Source of the DNA: Kitasatospora sp. GAS204B
GTDB taxonomy: Bacteria > Actinomycetota > Actinomycetes > Streptomycetales > Streptomycetaceae
DNA length: 64,000 nt
Assembly (NCBI RefSeq): GCF_029892155.1
Contig: NZ_JARZAG010000032.1
Coordinates: 21,670 to 85,669, forward strand
Direction: 5' to 3'
A program made the translations under genes and the position numbers. Shown here one piece after another: positions 15,822-24,480 of the stretch (position 1 is its first letter; each line of letters begins with the position of its first letter). The notes under the pieces were generated by a model. The model had not been told where the DNA came from and did not search any database. It saw only the letters and a program-made list of their open reading frames with translations.

Positions 15822-16571
15822 ATGCTGGGGCTACCCGACCACATCCGTGCCTACCTCTTCGACCTCGACGGCGTGCTGACGCAGACCGCCAAAGTGCACG
15901 CCGCCGCCTGGAAGGCGATGTTCGACGACTTCCTGCGCGAGGAAGCCCGCCGCACCGGCGACGAGTTCGTGCCGTTCGACCCGGTCGAGGACTACGACCG
16001 CTATGTGGACGGCCGACCGCGCCTGGACGGCACCAGGACCTTCCTGGAATCGCGCTCGATCGAGCTGCCGGAAGGCGGCGAAGCCGACCCGCCCGGCACC
16101 CGCAGCCTGTACGGTCTCAGCACCACCAAGAACGATCTGGTGCTGCGCCTGATCCGGGAGCAGGGCGTCCAGCCGTACGCGGGCTCGGTGGAGTACCTGC
16201 ACCGGCTGCGGGTGCTCGGCCTGCCCAGGGCGGTGGTCTCCTCCTCCGCCAACTGCCGTGACGTGCTCAAGGCAGCGGGCATCGACGGCCTCTTCGACGT
16301 CGTGATCGACGGCCAGACGGCCAAGCGCGAGGGCCTGCCCGGCAAGCCGGCTCCCGACACCTACCTGGCCGCCGCCACGGCCCTGGGCGTGGAACCCAAG
16401 GACGCGGCGGTCTTCGAGGACGCGCTCGCCGGAGTGGCCTCCGGTCGGGCGGGGGGCTTCGGGGCGGTGGTCGGGGTCAACCGGACCGGCCAGCGCGCGG
16501 CCCTGCTGGCGAACGGCGCGGATCTCGTGGTGGACGACCTGTCCGAACTGATCGAGGGGGCGGCGCAGTGA
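15822..16571 (+). CDS. Beta-phosphoglucomutase-like HAD phosphatase, 249 aa
   Basis: HAD motif I FDLDGVLT lies near residue 15, motif II VVSSSANC near 140, motif III Lys in LPGKPAPDTY near 180, and motif IV FEDALAGVASG near 203. The extended cap (VHAAAWKAMFDDFLREEA and DGTRTFLESRSIELPEG) is that of the beta-phosphoglucomutase branch. Its GTGA overlap with a GH65 phosphorylase gives a two-gene disaccharide module: the phosphorylase releases beta-glucose 1-phosphate and this enzyme makes glucose 6-phosphate. The link is from family knowledge and context. Confidence 0.88.
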   Translation: MLGLPDHIRAYLFDLDGVLTQTAKVHAAAWKAMFDDFLREEARRTGDEFVPFDPVEDYDRYVDGRPRLDGTRTFLESRSIELPEGGEADPPGTRSLYGLSTTKNDLVLRLIREQGVQPYAGSVEYLHRLRVLGLPRAVVSSSANCRDVLKAAGIDGLFDVVIDGQTAKREGLPGKPAPDTYLAAATALGVEPKDAAVFEDALAGVASGRAGGFGAVVGVNRTGQRAALLANGADLVVDDLSELIEGAAQ

Positions 16572-18973
16572 CCGCACAGGAGGGCTTCGCGGTCGATCCG
16601 TGGAGCGTCACCGAACACCGACTTGACCTGGCGGGCCTGGCCCGCACGGAATCCGTCTTCGCGCTCTCCAACGGCCACATCGGCCTGCGCGGCAACCTGG
16701 ACGAGGGCGAGCCGCACGGCCTGCCCGGCACCTATCTCAACGGTGTCTTCGAGCTGCGCCCGCTGCCCTACCCGGAGGGCGGCTACGGCTATCCGGAGTC
16801 CGGACAGAGCGTCATCAACGTCACCAACGGCAAGCTGATCCGGCTGCTGGTCGACGACGAGCCGTTCGACCTGCGGTACGGCGAACTGCGCGGCCACCGC
16901 CGCTCGCTGGACTTCCGCGAGGGCGTGCTGCGGCGCGAGGCCGAGTGGACCTCGCCGGCGGGGCGGACCGTCAAGATCCATTCGGCCCGGCTGGTCTCGC
17001 TCACCCAGCGGGCGATCGCCGCGGTGCAGTACGAGGTCGAGGCGGTCGACGGTCCGGTCCGGATCGTGGTCCAGTCCGAGCTGGTCGCCAACGAGCAACT
17101 GCCGCTGGGCGGTGAGGGCGACCCGCGGGCCGCGGCCGTGCTGGAGGCGCCGCTGGTCACCGAGGCGCACCACGCGCACGGCACCAAGGCCACCTTGGTG
17201 CACCGCACCCGGTACAGCGGGCTGCGGATCGCGGCCGGCATGGACCACGTGATCGAGGGGCCCGACGGCATCAGCGTCACCTCGGAGGACCAGCACGACC
17301 AGGCCCGGGTCAGCGCCACCACCGTGCTGCAGCCCGGCGAGCGGCTGCGGGTCACCAAGTTCATCGGCTACGGCTGGTCGGCCACCCGCTCGCTGCCGGC
17401 CGTGCGCGACCAGGTGGAGGCGGCGATCACCGCCGCCCGCTACTCCGGCTGGGACGGCCTGGTGGCCGAGCAGAAGGAGTTCCTGGGCGACTTCTGGGAC
17501 TCCAGCGACATCGAGATCGACGGTGACGTCGAACTCCAGCAGGCGGTCCGGTTCGCGCTCTTCCACGTGCTGCAGGCCTCCGCGCGCAGCGAGGAACGGG
17601 CCATCCCGGCCAAGGGGTTGACCGGTCCCGGGTACGACGGGCACAGCTTCTGGGACACCGAGACCTTCGTGCTCCCGGTGCTCACCTACAGCGTGCCGGG
17701 CGCGGTCGCCCAGGCGCTGCGCTGGCGGCACAGCACGCTGCCGCTGGCCCGCGAGCGGGCCGGCCAACTGGGCCTGGCCGGCGCGGTGTTCCCGTGGCGG
17801 ACGATCCGCGGCGAGGAGTGCTCGGGCTACTGGCCGGCCGGCACCGCGGCCTTCCACATAGGAGCGGACATCGCGGTCGCCGTGGTCCGTTACGTCCGGG
17901 CCACCGGGGACCTCGACTTCGAGCGCGGCTACGGCCTGGAGCTGCTGGTCGAGACCGCTCGGATGTGGCGCTCGCTCGGCCACCACGACGCGCAGGGGCG
18001 GTTCCGGATCGAGGGCGTCACCGGACCCGACGAGTACAGCGCGGTCGCCGACAACAACGTCTTCACCAACCTGATGGCGCAGAGCAACCTGAAGGCGGCC
18101 GCCGAGGCGGTGGGCCGCCACCAGTTGGAGGCCGCCGCGCTCGGGGTGGACACCGAGGAGACCGCCGCCTGGCGCGACGCGGCCAAGGCGATGTACATCC
18201 CGTACGACGAGAAGCTCGGCGTCCACCCGCAGGCGGACGGCTTCACCGACCACCAGGTCTGGGACTTCGAGAACACCCCGCAGGAGAAGTACCCGCTGCT
18301 GCTGCACTTCCCGTACTTCGACCTGTACCGCAAGCAGGTGGTCAAGCAGGCCGACCTGGTGCTCGCGATGCAGATAAGGGGCGATGCCTTCACGCCCGAG
18401 CAGAAGGCCCGCAACTTCACCTACTACGAGCGCCTGACGGTGCGCGACTCCTCGCTCTCGGCCTGCACCCAGGCCGTGATGGCGGCCGAGGTGGGCCAGC
18501 TCGACCTGGCCTACGACTACACCGCCGAGGCCGCCCTGATGGACCTGCACGACCTGGGCGGCAACACCCGCGACGGACTGCACATGGCCTCGCTGGCCGG
18601 TGCCTGCATCGCGCTGGTGGCGGGTTTCGGCGGGATGCGCGACCACGGCGAGTCGCTCGCCTTCCGCCCCAGGCTGCCCGCGGGCCTGTCCCGGCTGGGC
18701 TTCTCGATGCGGGTGCGCCACCACCTGCTGAAGGTGGAGATCACCCACGAGGAGACCACCTACACCCTGCGCGAGGGCGACAAGCTGCGGGTGGCGCACG
18801 ACGGCGAGGAGCTCTGGGTGGAGGTCGGCGCTCCGCTGCGGCGCCCGACCCTCAACCCGCCGGCCGGCGAGCGCCCGACCCAGCCGCCCGGGCGCGAGCC
18901 GGCCCGCCGGGCACCGCAGGCCGGCCCGATCATCGCCTCGGCGCTGGCGGGGGAGCACCTGGCCGCGGAGTAG
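16568..18973 (+). CDS. Glycoside hydrolase family 65 disaccharide phosphorylase (maltose/trehalose/kojibiose type), 801 aa
   Basis: The N-terminal beta-sandwich begins with ESVFALSNGHIGLRGNLDEG, a family hallmark. The catalytic (alpha/alpha)6 barrel includes GHSFWDTETFVLPVL near residue 360 and VTGPDEYSAVADNN near 487, where the Glu is the general acid of GH65. HDLGGNTRDGLHMASLAGA near 660 completes the core. The enzyme breaks an alpha-disaccharide with phosphate. Which sugar (maltose, trehalose or kojibiose) cannot be read from sequence. It overlaps the phosphomutase gene and ends before a stem-loop at 19004. Confidence 0.9.
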   Translation: MTAQEGFAVDPWSVTEHRLDLAGLARTESVFALSNGHIGLRGNLDEGEPHGLPGTYLNGVFELRPLPYPEGGYGYPESGQSVINVTNGKLIRLLVDDEPFDLRYGELRGHRRSLDFREGVLRREAEWTSPAGRTVKIHSARLVSLTQRAIAAVQYEVEAVDGPVRIVVQSELVANEQLPLGGEGDPRAAAVLEAPLVTEAHHAHGTKATLVHRTRYSGLRIAAGMDHVIEGPDGISVTSEDQHDQARVSATTVLQPGERLRVTKFIGYGWSATRSLPAVRDQVEAAITAARYSGWDGLVAEQKEFLGDFWDSSDIEIDGDVELQQAVRFALFHVLQASARSEERAIPAKGLTGPGYDGHSFWDTETFVLPVLTYSVPGAVAQALRWRHSTLPLARERAGQLGLAGAVFPWRTIRGEECSGYWPAGTAAFHIGADIAVAVVRYVRATGDLDFERGYGLELLVETARMWRSLGHHDAQGRFRIEGVTGPDEYSAVADNNVFTNLMAQSNLKAAAEAVGRHQLEAAALGVDTEETAAWRDAAKAMYIPYDEKLGVHPQADGFTDHQVWDFENTPQEKYPLLLHFPYFDLYRKQVVKQADLVLAMQIRGDAFTPEQKARNFTYYERLTVRDSSLSACTQAVMAAEVGQLDLAYDYTAEAALMDLHDLGGNTRDGLHMASLAGACIALVAGFGGMRDHGESLAFRPRLPAGLSRLGFSMRVRHHLLKVEITHEETTYTLREGDKLRVAHDGEELWVEVGAPLRRPTLNPPAGERPTQPPGREPARRAPQAGPIIASALAGEHLAAE

Positions 18974-19003
18974 CGGGCGCGGTTCAAGTAGCCAGATGGC
19001 GCG

Positions 19004-19030
19004 GCCGGGCTGACACTTGATCAGCCCGGC
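19004..19030 (+). terminator. Hairpin after the GH65 gene
   Basis: GCCGGGCTGA (19004-19013) pairs exactly with TCAGCCCGGC (19021-19030) over a 7-nt loop, 31 nt past the GH65 stop and 39 nt before the next start. It likely ends the two-gene sugar operon. Confidence 0.65.
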
Positions 19031-19068
19031 GGCGCGCGCCGCCCGGGATCACCGGAGAGGGGCAGCGC

Positions 19069-20808
19069 GTGGTGGCGAGCAGTGTGGCCGAGCAGATGGT
19101 CGAGGTGCTCCGGCAGGCCGGGGTGGAGCGGGTCTACGGGGTGGTGGGCGACAGCCTGAATCCGGTGGTGGACGCGATCCGCCGGGCCGAGGGGATCTCC
19201 TGGGTGCACGTGCGCAACGAGGAGGCGGGCGCCTTCGCGGCTGCCGCCGAGGCCGAGCTGACCGGGCGGCTCGCGGTCTGCGCCGGCTCCTGCGGCCCCG
19301 GCAACACCCACCTGATCCAGGGCCTCTACGACGCCCAGCGCAGCGGGCTGCCGGTGCTCGCGCTCGCCTCGCACATCCCGTCCGCGCAGATCGGCACCGG
19401 TTTCTTCCAGGAGACCCACCCCGAGCGGGTCTTCGCGGACTGCAGCGGCTTCTGCGAGATGGTCTCCACCCCGGCCCAACTGCCCCGGCTGATGCGGGTC
19501 GCGGTCCAGCACGCGCTGGGTGCGCGGGGTGTCTCGGTGCTGGTCTTCCCCGGCGACGTGGCCGCGCTGCCGGCCGCCCACCCCACCGGGAGCGGCGGCT
19601 TCCTCACCGAGCGCGGCGTGCTCACCCCGCCGCCCGGCCAGGTCGCCGAGCTGGCCCGGCTGTTGAACGAGGCCGGGACGGTCGCCGTCTTCGCCGGCGC
19701 CGGGGTGCGTGGCGCGCACGCCGAGGTGATGGAGCTGGCCGGCACGCTGCTCGCGCCGGTCGGGCACTCGCTGCGCGGCAAGGAGTGGATCCAGTACGAC
19801 AATCCGTACGACGTCGGGATGAGCGGCCTGCTCGGCTACGGTGCCTGCCACGAGGCGCTGCACGAGGCGGACCTGGTGCTGCTGCTCGGCACCGACTTCC
19901 CCTACGACTCCTTCCTGCCACGGGCCCGCACCGTGCAGATCGACCACGACGCCACCAGGCTCGGCCGCCGCACCCCGCTGGAGCTCGCGGTGCACGGGGA
20001 CGTGCGGGCCACCCTGCGGGCGCTGCGGCCCGAGCTCAAGCCCAAGACCGACCGGCGCTTCCTGGACGGGCTGCTGGCCAAGCACCTCAAGTCGCTGGAG
20101 TCGGTGGTCGGCGCCTACACCAGGGACATCGCCAAGCACCTGCCGATCCACCCCGAGTACGTGGCCGCGGTGCTGGACGAGGTGGCGGCCGAGGACGCCG
20201 TCTTCACCGTGGACACCGGCATGAACAACGTCTGGGCGGCCCGCTACCTGACCCCGAACGGGCGGCGCCGGGTGATCGGCTCCTTCCTGCACGGCTCGAT
20301 GGCCAACGCGCTGCCGCACGCGATCGGCGCCCAACTCGCCGAGCCCGGACGGCAGGTGGTGTCGATGTCCGGCGACGGCGGGCTCGGGATGCTGCTGGGC
20401 GAGCTGCTGACGGTGGCCAAGTACCAGCTGCCGGTGAAGACGGTGGTCTTCAACAACGGCGCGCTCGGCATGATCAAGCTGGAGATGCTGGTCAGCGGCT
20501 ACCCCGAGGCGGAGATCGACAACGGCGAGGTGGACTACGCGGCGATCGCCACGGCGGCCGGCGTGCCCGGGTGGCGGGTCACCGACCCGGGCCGGGTGCG
20601 CGAGGTGCTGGCCGAGGCGCTGGCGCACCCGGGGCCCGCGCTGGTGGACGTGGTGACCGACCCCAACGCGCTCTCCATCCCGCCGCACATCACGGCCGCC
20701 CAGCTCAAGGGCTTCGCGCTGGCGGCGGGCCGCACGGTGCTGTCGGGCGGGGTCGGGCGGATGATCGACCTGGCCCGTAGCAACCTGCGCAACATCCCGC
20801 GGCCGTGA
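19069..20808 (+). CDS. poxB: Thiamine-diphosphate pyruvate oxidoreductase, PoxB-like, 579 aa
   Basis: A three-domain ThDP enzyme. The N-terminal Pyr domain has VYGVVGDSLNPVVDAIR with the catalytic Glu in VRNEEAGAFAAAAEA near residue 50. A central Rossmann domain carries VAVFAGAGVRGAHAE. The C-terminal PP domain has the ThDP motif SGDGGLGMLLGELLTVAKYQ ending in VVFNNGALGMIK. The Phe-Phe-Gln-Glu segment (GTGFFQETHPE) and the C-terminal tail fit pyruvate dehydrogenase (quinone) rather than acetolactate synthase. It would convert pyruvate to acetate and CO2 at the membrane. GTG at 19069 follows GAGAGGGG. Confidence 0.85.
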   Translation: MVASSVAEQMVEVLRQAGVERVYGVVGDSLNPVVDAIRRAEGISWVHVRNEEAGAFAAAAEAELTGRLAVCAGSCGPGNTHLIQGLYDAQRSGLPVLALASHIPSAQIGTGFFQETHPERVFADCSGFCEMVSTPAQLPRLMRVAVQHALGARGVSVLVFPGDVAALPAAHPTGSGGFLTERGVLTPPPGQVAELARLLNEAGTVAVFAGAGVRGAHAEVMELAGTLLAPVGHSLRGKEWIQYDNPYDVGMSGLLGYGACHEALHEADLVLLLGTDFPYDSFLPRARTVQIDHDATRLGRRTPLELAVHGDVRATLRALRPELKPKTDRRFLDGLLAKHLKSLESVVGAYTRDIAKHLPIHPEYVAAVLDEVAAEDAVFTVDTGMNNVWAARYLTPNGRRRVIGSFLHGSMANALPHAIGAQLAEPGRQVVSMSGDGGLGMLLGELLTVAKYQLPVKTVVFNNGALGMIKLEMLVSGYPEAEIDNGEVDYAAIATAAGVPGWRVTDPGRVREVLAEALAHPGPALVDVVTDPNALSIPPHITAAQLKGFALAAGRTVLSGGVGRMIDLARSNLRNIPRP

Positions 20809-20825
20809 CCTCGGCGGGGGCTTTT

Positions 20826-20858
20826 TGCCTCTGAGGCACATTTCTTGCCTCGCAGGCA
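20826..20858 (+). promoter_or_regulatory. Two palindromic operators spaced 20 bp, before an XRE-cupin gene
   Basis: TGCCTCTGAGGCA (20826-20838) and TGCCTCGCAGGCA (20846-20858) are palindromes sharing the half-site TGCCT/AGGCA. Their centres are exactly 20 bp apart, two helical turns. They end 21 bp before the ATG at 20880. Each palindrome is preceded by T, giving TTGCCT, which could serve as a -35 element. Autoregulation by the XRE-cupin protein is the simplest reading. Confidence 0.7.
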
Positions 20859-20879
20859 CGGCGGGTGTGGACTGGTCCC

Positions 20880-21509
20880 ATGACCAGTGAGAGTCGCGAG
20901 ACCCGCGACACCGGCGAACCTGACGAGGGCGAAGTGCCCGGACTCGGCGCCCGGCTGCGCGAGCACCGGCTGGCCGCTCGCCTGACTCTGGAGGCCGCGG
21001 CCGCCCGGGCCGGGCTCTCACCAGCGTACCTGTCGCGCCTGGAGACCGGCCGCCGGCAGCCCTCGCTGCCGGTGCTGCTCTCGCTCGCCCGGCTCTACGG
21101 CGCCACGGTGGCCGGCCTGCTCGGTGAGCAGGCCGGCGCGCCCGACCCCGTGGTGCGCGGCGGCGAGATCGTCCCGGGCACCACCGGCGGCTGGGCCTAC
21201 CGGCGGGCCGGGGTGGCGGGCCTGGCCATGCAGGCGTTGCGGGTGCGGATCCCGCCGGGCCTGCAGGACGCCGTGGTGCGGGTGCACGCCGGCGAGGAGT
21301 GGCTGCACGTCACGCGGGGCCGGCTGCGGCTGACCCTGGGACAGACCGGCTACCTGCTGGAGCCCGGCGACAGCGCCCAGTTCGACTCGCTCACCCCGCA
21401 CCGGTTCGCCGCCGAGGGGGCCGAGGCCGTCGAACTGCTCTTCGTGCACACCCTGTTGCAGAGCCCGGCCGGCGACCTCTGCCTGCCGGTGCCGACCCGT
21501 ACTCCCTGA
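20880..21509 (+). CDS. XRE-cupin transcription regulator, 209 aa
   Basis: The HTH_3 domain spans about residues 25-80 (LGARLREHRLAARLTLEAAA and AYLSRLETGRRQPSLPVLLS). The C-terminal half is a cupin (DAVVRVHAGEEWLHVTRGRL, then YLLEPGDSAQFDSLTPHRF) and would bind a small ligand. ATG at 20880 is chosen over an upstream GTG because it follows the operator pair. It is followed by a DUF6126-type membrane peptide and an AhpD-like protein, a set recurring in streptomycetes. The inducer is unknown. Confidence 0.85.
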   Translation: MTSESRETRDTGEPDEGEVPGLGARLREHRLAARLTLEAAAARAGLSPAYLSRLETGRRQPSLPVLLSLARLYGATVAGLLGEQAGAPDPVVRGGEIVPGTTGGWAYRRAGVAGLAMQALRVRIPPGLQDAVVRVHAGEEWLHVTRGRLRLTLGQTGYLLEPGDSAQFDSLTPHRFAAEGAEAVELLFVHTLLQSPAGDLCLPVPTRTP

Positions 21510-21535
21510 CCCCCCGAGGAGAAGGAGCTCGACCG

Positions 21536-21697
21536 ATGGCCGTTCAGCACCCCCGACCGCACTACGCCCCCACCACCGACGGCGGCAAGCGCACCGACCA
21601 CCGGGTGGCGATCCGGGTGGGCATCTACCTGGCCGCCGCCCACGGCTTCGCCGGCTTCCTGTACCTGCTCTTCTGGCTCGGCGCCCACCGCGGGTGA
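21536..21697 (+). CDS. DUF6126-like small membrane protein, 53 aa
   Basis: A GAGGAGAAGGAG ribosome site lies just before the ATG. The product has a polar N-terminus (HYAPTTDGGKRTDHR) and one C-terminal membrane helix (VGIYLAAAHGFAGFLYLLFW). Small proteins of this kind follow XRE-cupin genes in many streptomycetes. It is too short for many ORF filters and lies 26 nt after the regulator stop, so it is probably co-transcribed with it. Function unknown. Confidence 0.75.
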   Translation: MAVQHPRPHYAPTTDGGKRTDHRVAIRVGIYLAAAHGFAGFLYLLFWLGAHRG

Positions 21698-21760
21698 CGG
21701 GTATCCAGGGCACCACGTTGGGGCGCCCCGCAGCGCCCCGCGGTGCCTAGGCTGGTTCCC

Positions 21761-22237
21761 ATGACGACCACGACCGAACAGCCGACCGTGCCGGCCCCCG
21801 AGCAGCGCCTGTCCCTCGCCGCAGTGGCCGAGGACGTCTACCAGGCCATGATCCGCACCACCCGGGCCGCCGAGGCGGGCTTCGACCCGGTGCTGGCCGA
21901 ACTGCTGAAGATCCGCGCCTCGATGATCAACGGCTGTGCCTTCTGCATCGACATGCACGTGACCGATGCTCGCAAGGCGGGCGAGGCCGAGCACCGGATC
22001 CACGCGCTGTCGGCCTGGCGCGAGACCCCCTACTACACCGCTCGCGAACGGGCCGCGCTGGCGCTGGCCGAGTCGATCACCCTGCTGACCGAGGGCCACG
22101 TGCCGGACCCGGTCTACCAGGAGGCGGCCGCCAAGTTCGACGAGAACGAGCTGGCCCGGCTGATCTCCATCGTCGCCACCATCAACGCCTGGAACCGGCT
22201 GGCGGTCGCCACCCGGATGAGCCCGGCCCCGAAGTAG
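21761..22237 (+). CDS. AhpD-like carboxymuconolactone decarboxylase family protein, 158 aa
   Basis: The CMD-domain core has the redox motif C-A-F-C-I-D-M-H near residue 67, the Cys-x-x-Cys-x-x-x-His of AhpD-type peroxidase partners, within LLKIRASMINGCAFCIDMH. RERAALALAESITLL and the C-terminal INAWNRLAVATR helix complete the fold. The ATG at 21761 is preferred to an upstream in-frame start. Its position 63 nt after the DUF6126 gene suggests a shared oxidative or electrophile response controlled by the XRE-cupin protein, which is inference. Confidence 0.85.
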   Translation: MTTTTEQPTVPAPEQRLSLAAVAEDVYQAMIRTTRAAEAGFDPVLAELLKIRASMINGCAFCIDMHVTDARKAGEAEHRIHALSAWRETPYYTARERAALALAESITLLTEGHVPDPVYQEAAAKFDENELARLISIVATINAWNRLAVATRMSPAPK

Positions 22238-22275
22238 CCCGGCCCGAAGTACCTTTCCTGGCCTGGCCGTTGTGG

Positions 22276-23037
22276 CTACTCGTCCGCGTCGCCCGGGGCG
22301 ATCAGGCCGGTCTCGTAGGCGAGCACCACGGCCTGGGCCCGGTCGCGCAGCGCCAGCTTGGCGAAGATCCGGGCCACGTGGGTCTTCACGGTGGCTTCGC
22401 TGAGCGTGAGTTCGCGGGCGAGCTCGGCGTTGGAGCGGCCCCGGCCGAGCAGCGTGAGCACCTCCAGCTCACGGGGCGTCAGCGGGGTGAGGTCGCGGTG
22501 CACCGAGGGTGCCGCCCCGGGTGCCGTGCCCGGGGGCGGCTCGGCCCGGCTCGCGGCGGTGGCGAAGCGCTCGACCAGGCGCCGGGTGATCGAGGGAGCC
22601 AGCAGCGCGTCGCCGGTGCTGACCAGCTTGACGGCCGCCACCAGGTGGTCCGAGGTGACGTCCTTGAGCAGGAAGCCGCTGGCCCCGAGCGACAGCGCGG
22701 CGTACACGTACTGGTCCAGGTCGAAGGTGGTCAGCATGATCACCCGGCAGCGCGGATCCTCGGCCAGCACCTGCCGGGCGGCCGTCAGCCCGTCCATGGT
22801 GGGCATCCGGATGTCCATCAGGACCACGTCGGGCCGCAGCCGGCGGGCCGCCGCCACCGCCTCGACGCCGTCGGCGGCCTCGCCGACCACCTCGATCCCG
22901 CGCGCGGCCAGGATCAGCCGGAAGCCGGTGCGGACCAGGGACTGGTCGTCGGCGATCAGCACCCGCGGCACCGGCTCGTCCAGCCCCACGTCCGTCTTCG
23001 TGTTCACATCCGCTCCCACTCCTGCTCCCGCGCTCAC
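22276..23037 (-). CDS. NarL/LuxR-family response regulator, 253 aa
   Basis: The receiver domain carries the acidic pocket ADDQS, the phospho-acceptor Asp in VVLMDIRMPTMDGL near residue 71, Thr in IMLTTFD and Lys in FLLKDV. The C-terminal LuxR HTH is LTPRELEVLTLLGRGRSNAE ending in TVKTHVARIFAKL. The GTG start overlaps the kinase stop (GTGA), so the pair is translated together. Target genes cannot be told; the convergent CMD cluster and the downstream repeats lie nearby. Confidence 0.92.
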   Translation of the reverse strand: MSAGAGVGADVNTKTDVGLDEPVPRVLIADDQSLVRTGFRLILAARGIEVVGEAADGVEAVAAARRLRPDVVLMDIRMPTMDGLTAARQVLAEDPRCRVIMLTTFDLDQYVYAALSLGASGFLLKDVTSDHLVAAVKLVSTGDALLAPSITRRLVERFATAASRAEPPPGTAPGAAPSVHRDLTPLTPRELEVLTLLGRGRSNAELARELTLSEATVKTHVARIFAKLALRDRAQAVVLAYETGLIAPGDADE

Positions 23038-23936
23038 GAAAGCTCCTCCGGCCGGTCCAGCGGGATCCGCGCCCGGACCCGGTAGCCGCCGCCCAGCCGC
23101 CGCCGGGCGTCCAGGTCCCCGCCGTACACGGCCACCCGCTCGCGCAGCCCGAGCAGGCCGCGCCCGGCGCCGTCCCCGCCGCGGGCCCGGCGCACCGTGC
23201 CGGCGGTCCCGGAGAGCACGCTCGGCCCGCTGTTCAGCACCTCCACCCGCAGCGAGTGGTCGGCGTACCGCACCGTCACCTCGGCCCGCTCCGCGTCGCC
23301 GTGCTTGAGCGCGTTGGTCAGCGCCTCCTGCACGATCCGATACGCCGTCACATCGACGCCGGCGGGCAGCGTCCGGGGTTCCCCGGAGATCCGCACCTCG
23401 ACCGGCAGCCCGGCGAAGGCGATCCGGTCGACCAGCGCGCCCAGCCGGCTCAGGCCCGGCTGCGGGGCGAGGCCGGCCGGTCCGGGGCCAGGATCGTCGC
23501 TGCCGTCCGCCGCCGGGGCCAGCAGGCCCAGCAGGTGCCGCAGTTCGGTCATCGCGTCGCGCCCGGCGCCTTCGACGGCGCGCAGCGCGGTCGCCGCCTC
23601 CTCGGGCAGCACGGTCAGCACCTCGCGGGCCGCGCCGGCCTGGACCACCATCACGCTCACGTTGTGGCTGACGATGTCGTGCAGCTCGCCGGCGATCCTG
23701 GACCGCTCGGCGTCCACGGCGCTGCGGGCCGCGCTCTCCCGCTCCCGTTCGAGCAGCCAGCCCCGCTCCCCGATGGCCGCCCGATGCCGTCGCCGGGCCC
23801 GCAGCAGCGCCACCCCGAGCACCGCGGCGACCGTGCCGGCCAGCGCGGCGACGGTGGCGAGGCCGATGGTCAGCCAGCCGTTCCCCGTAGTCCCCACGGG
23901 AGTACCTTCGCAGGTCGGCGGCGCGCCGCGCATCAT
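23034..23936 (-). CDS. HisKA_3 sensor histidine kinase, 300 aa
   Basis: A short sensor with one N-terminal membrane segment (WLTIGLATVAALAGTVAAVL), a dimerisation/phospho-acceptor helix (RIAGELHDIVSHNVSVMVVQ; His in ELHDIV is the acceptor) and a HATPase domain (YRIVQEALTNALKHG, GRGLLGLRERVAVYGG). This is the DesK/NarX-type class. Unlike most Streptomyces homologues it lacks a multi-helix sensor region, so it probably senses in or near the membrane or through a partner. It is translationally coupled to the response regulator. Confidence 0.9.
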   Translation of the reverse strand: MMRGAPPTCEGTPVGTTGNGWLTIGLATVAALAGTVAAVLGVALLRARRRHRAAIGERGWLLERERESAARSAVDAERSRIAGELHDIVSHNVSVMVVQAGAAREVLTVLPEEAATALRAVEGAGRDAMTELRHLLGLLAPAADGSDDPGPGPAGLAPQPGLSRLGALVDRIAFAGLPVEVRISGEPRTLPAGVDVTAYRIVQEALTNALKHGDAERAEVTVRYADHSLRVEVLNSGPSVLSGTAGTVRRARGGDGAGRGLLGLRERVAVYGGDLDARRRLGGGYRVRARIPLDRPEELS

Positions 23937-23975
23937 CCGCCGGAGGCAGCGGCTACATCCCGGGGATGACGGCCG

Positions 23976-24209
23976 TCACTGGCCGTCCGACTCCCCGTAC
24001 CCGGGCTGCGGGCGGGCCGGCACGGTGGCCATCGAGCGCAGGCCGCGGATGATCGCCAGGCTCCGGCGCACGGCGGGCCAGCCGGTCAGCTCCTCGGGAC
24101 CGGCGGCGCGGTGCCCGGTGCCGGGCGGGGTGTCGGTGGCGCGCTGGGCCGGGATCGTGGCGGGAGCGGCCTGGCAGGCCGCGTGCTGCGCGCTGGTCGA
24201 CTGCGTCAT
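23976..24209 (-). CDS. Small hypothetical protein, 77 aa
   Basis: The frame from ATG at 24209 is preceded by AAGGACGAGGG. The product is Ala/Thr/Pro-rich at first, then has GWPAVRRSLAIIRGLRSM, a likely helix. Longer in-frame versions run through the repeat array at 24388-24480 and are unlikely. It lies 39 nt upstream of the kinase gene on the same strand and could be its first operon member, perhaps a sensor partner. Coding potential is not certain. Confidence 0.4.
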   Translation of the reverse strand: MTQSTSAQHAACQAAPATIPAQRATDTPPGTGHRAAGPEELTGWPAVRRSLAIIRGLRSMATVPARPQPGYGESDGQ

Positions 24210-24387
24210 GGGCCCTCGTCCTTCGCCGGTCGGTTCGCGGGTGCGCTCGGGGTGCGGCGTGGTGCGCCGTCCGCTGTTGCTACCCGGACGGGGGCCAGTC
24301 TGACCCTGGTTCGGCGACGAATCGGTCTCGATCGTCACCCGAATCCGTACCGGATGGGACCTTAGTCCCTTTTTCTGAGTCTTAGCT

Positions 24388-24480
24388 GATCGGCTGCCTG
24401 TCTGACCGGTCTGCCTGATCGGTCTGCCTGATCGGCTCGTCCGACCGGCTTGTCCGATCGGCCGGCCGGTCAGACCGGCC
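24388..24480. repeat. Tandem 13-bp repeats, about six and a half copies
   Basis: Units of the type TGAYCGGYCTGCC follow one another (TGATCGGCTGCC, TGACCGGTCTGCC, TGATCGGTCTGCC, TGATCGGCTCGTCC, GACCGGCTTGTCC, GATCGGCCGGCC, GGTCAGACCGGCC), with drift of 1-2 bases. The array reaches the end of the TetR gene at 24470. It is not a CRISPR, since there are no spacers. It may be a multi-site protein binding region or slipped-strand expansion. The rest of 24210-24387 shows no gene. Confidence 0.7.

Noticed and set aside
24388..24480. CRISPR array
   Set aside because: Units are contiguous with no unique spacers of constant length, and units drift in sequence.
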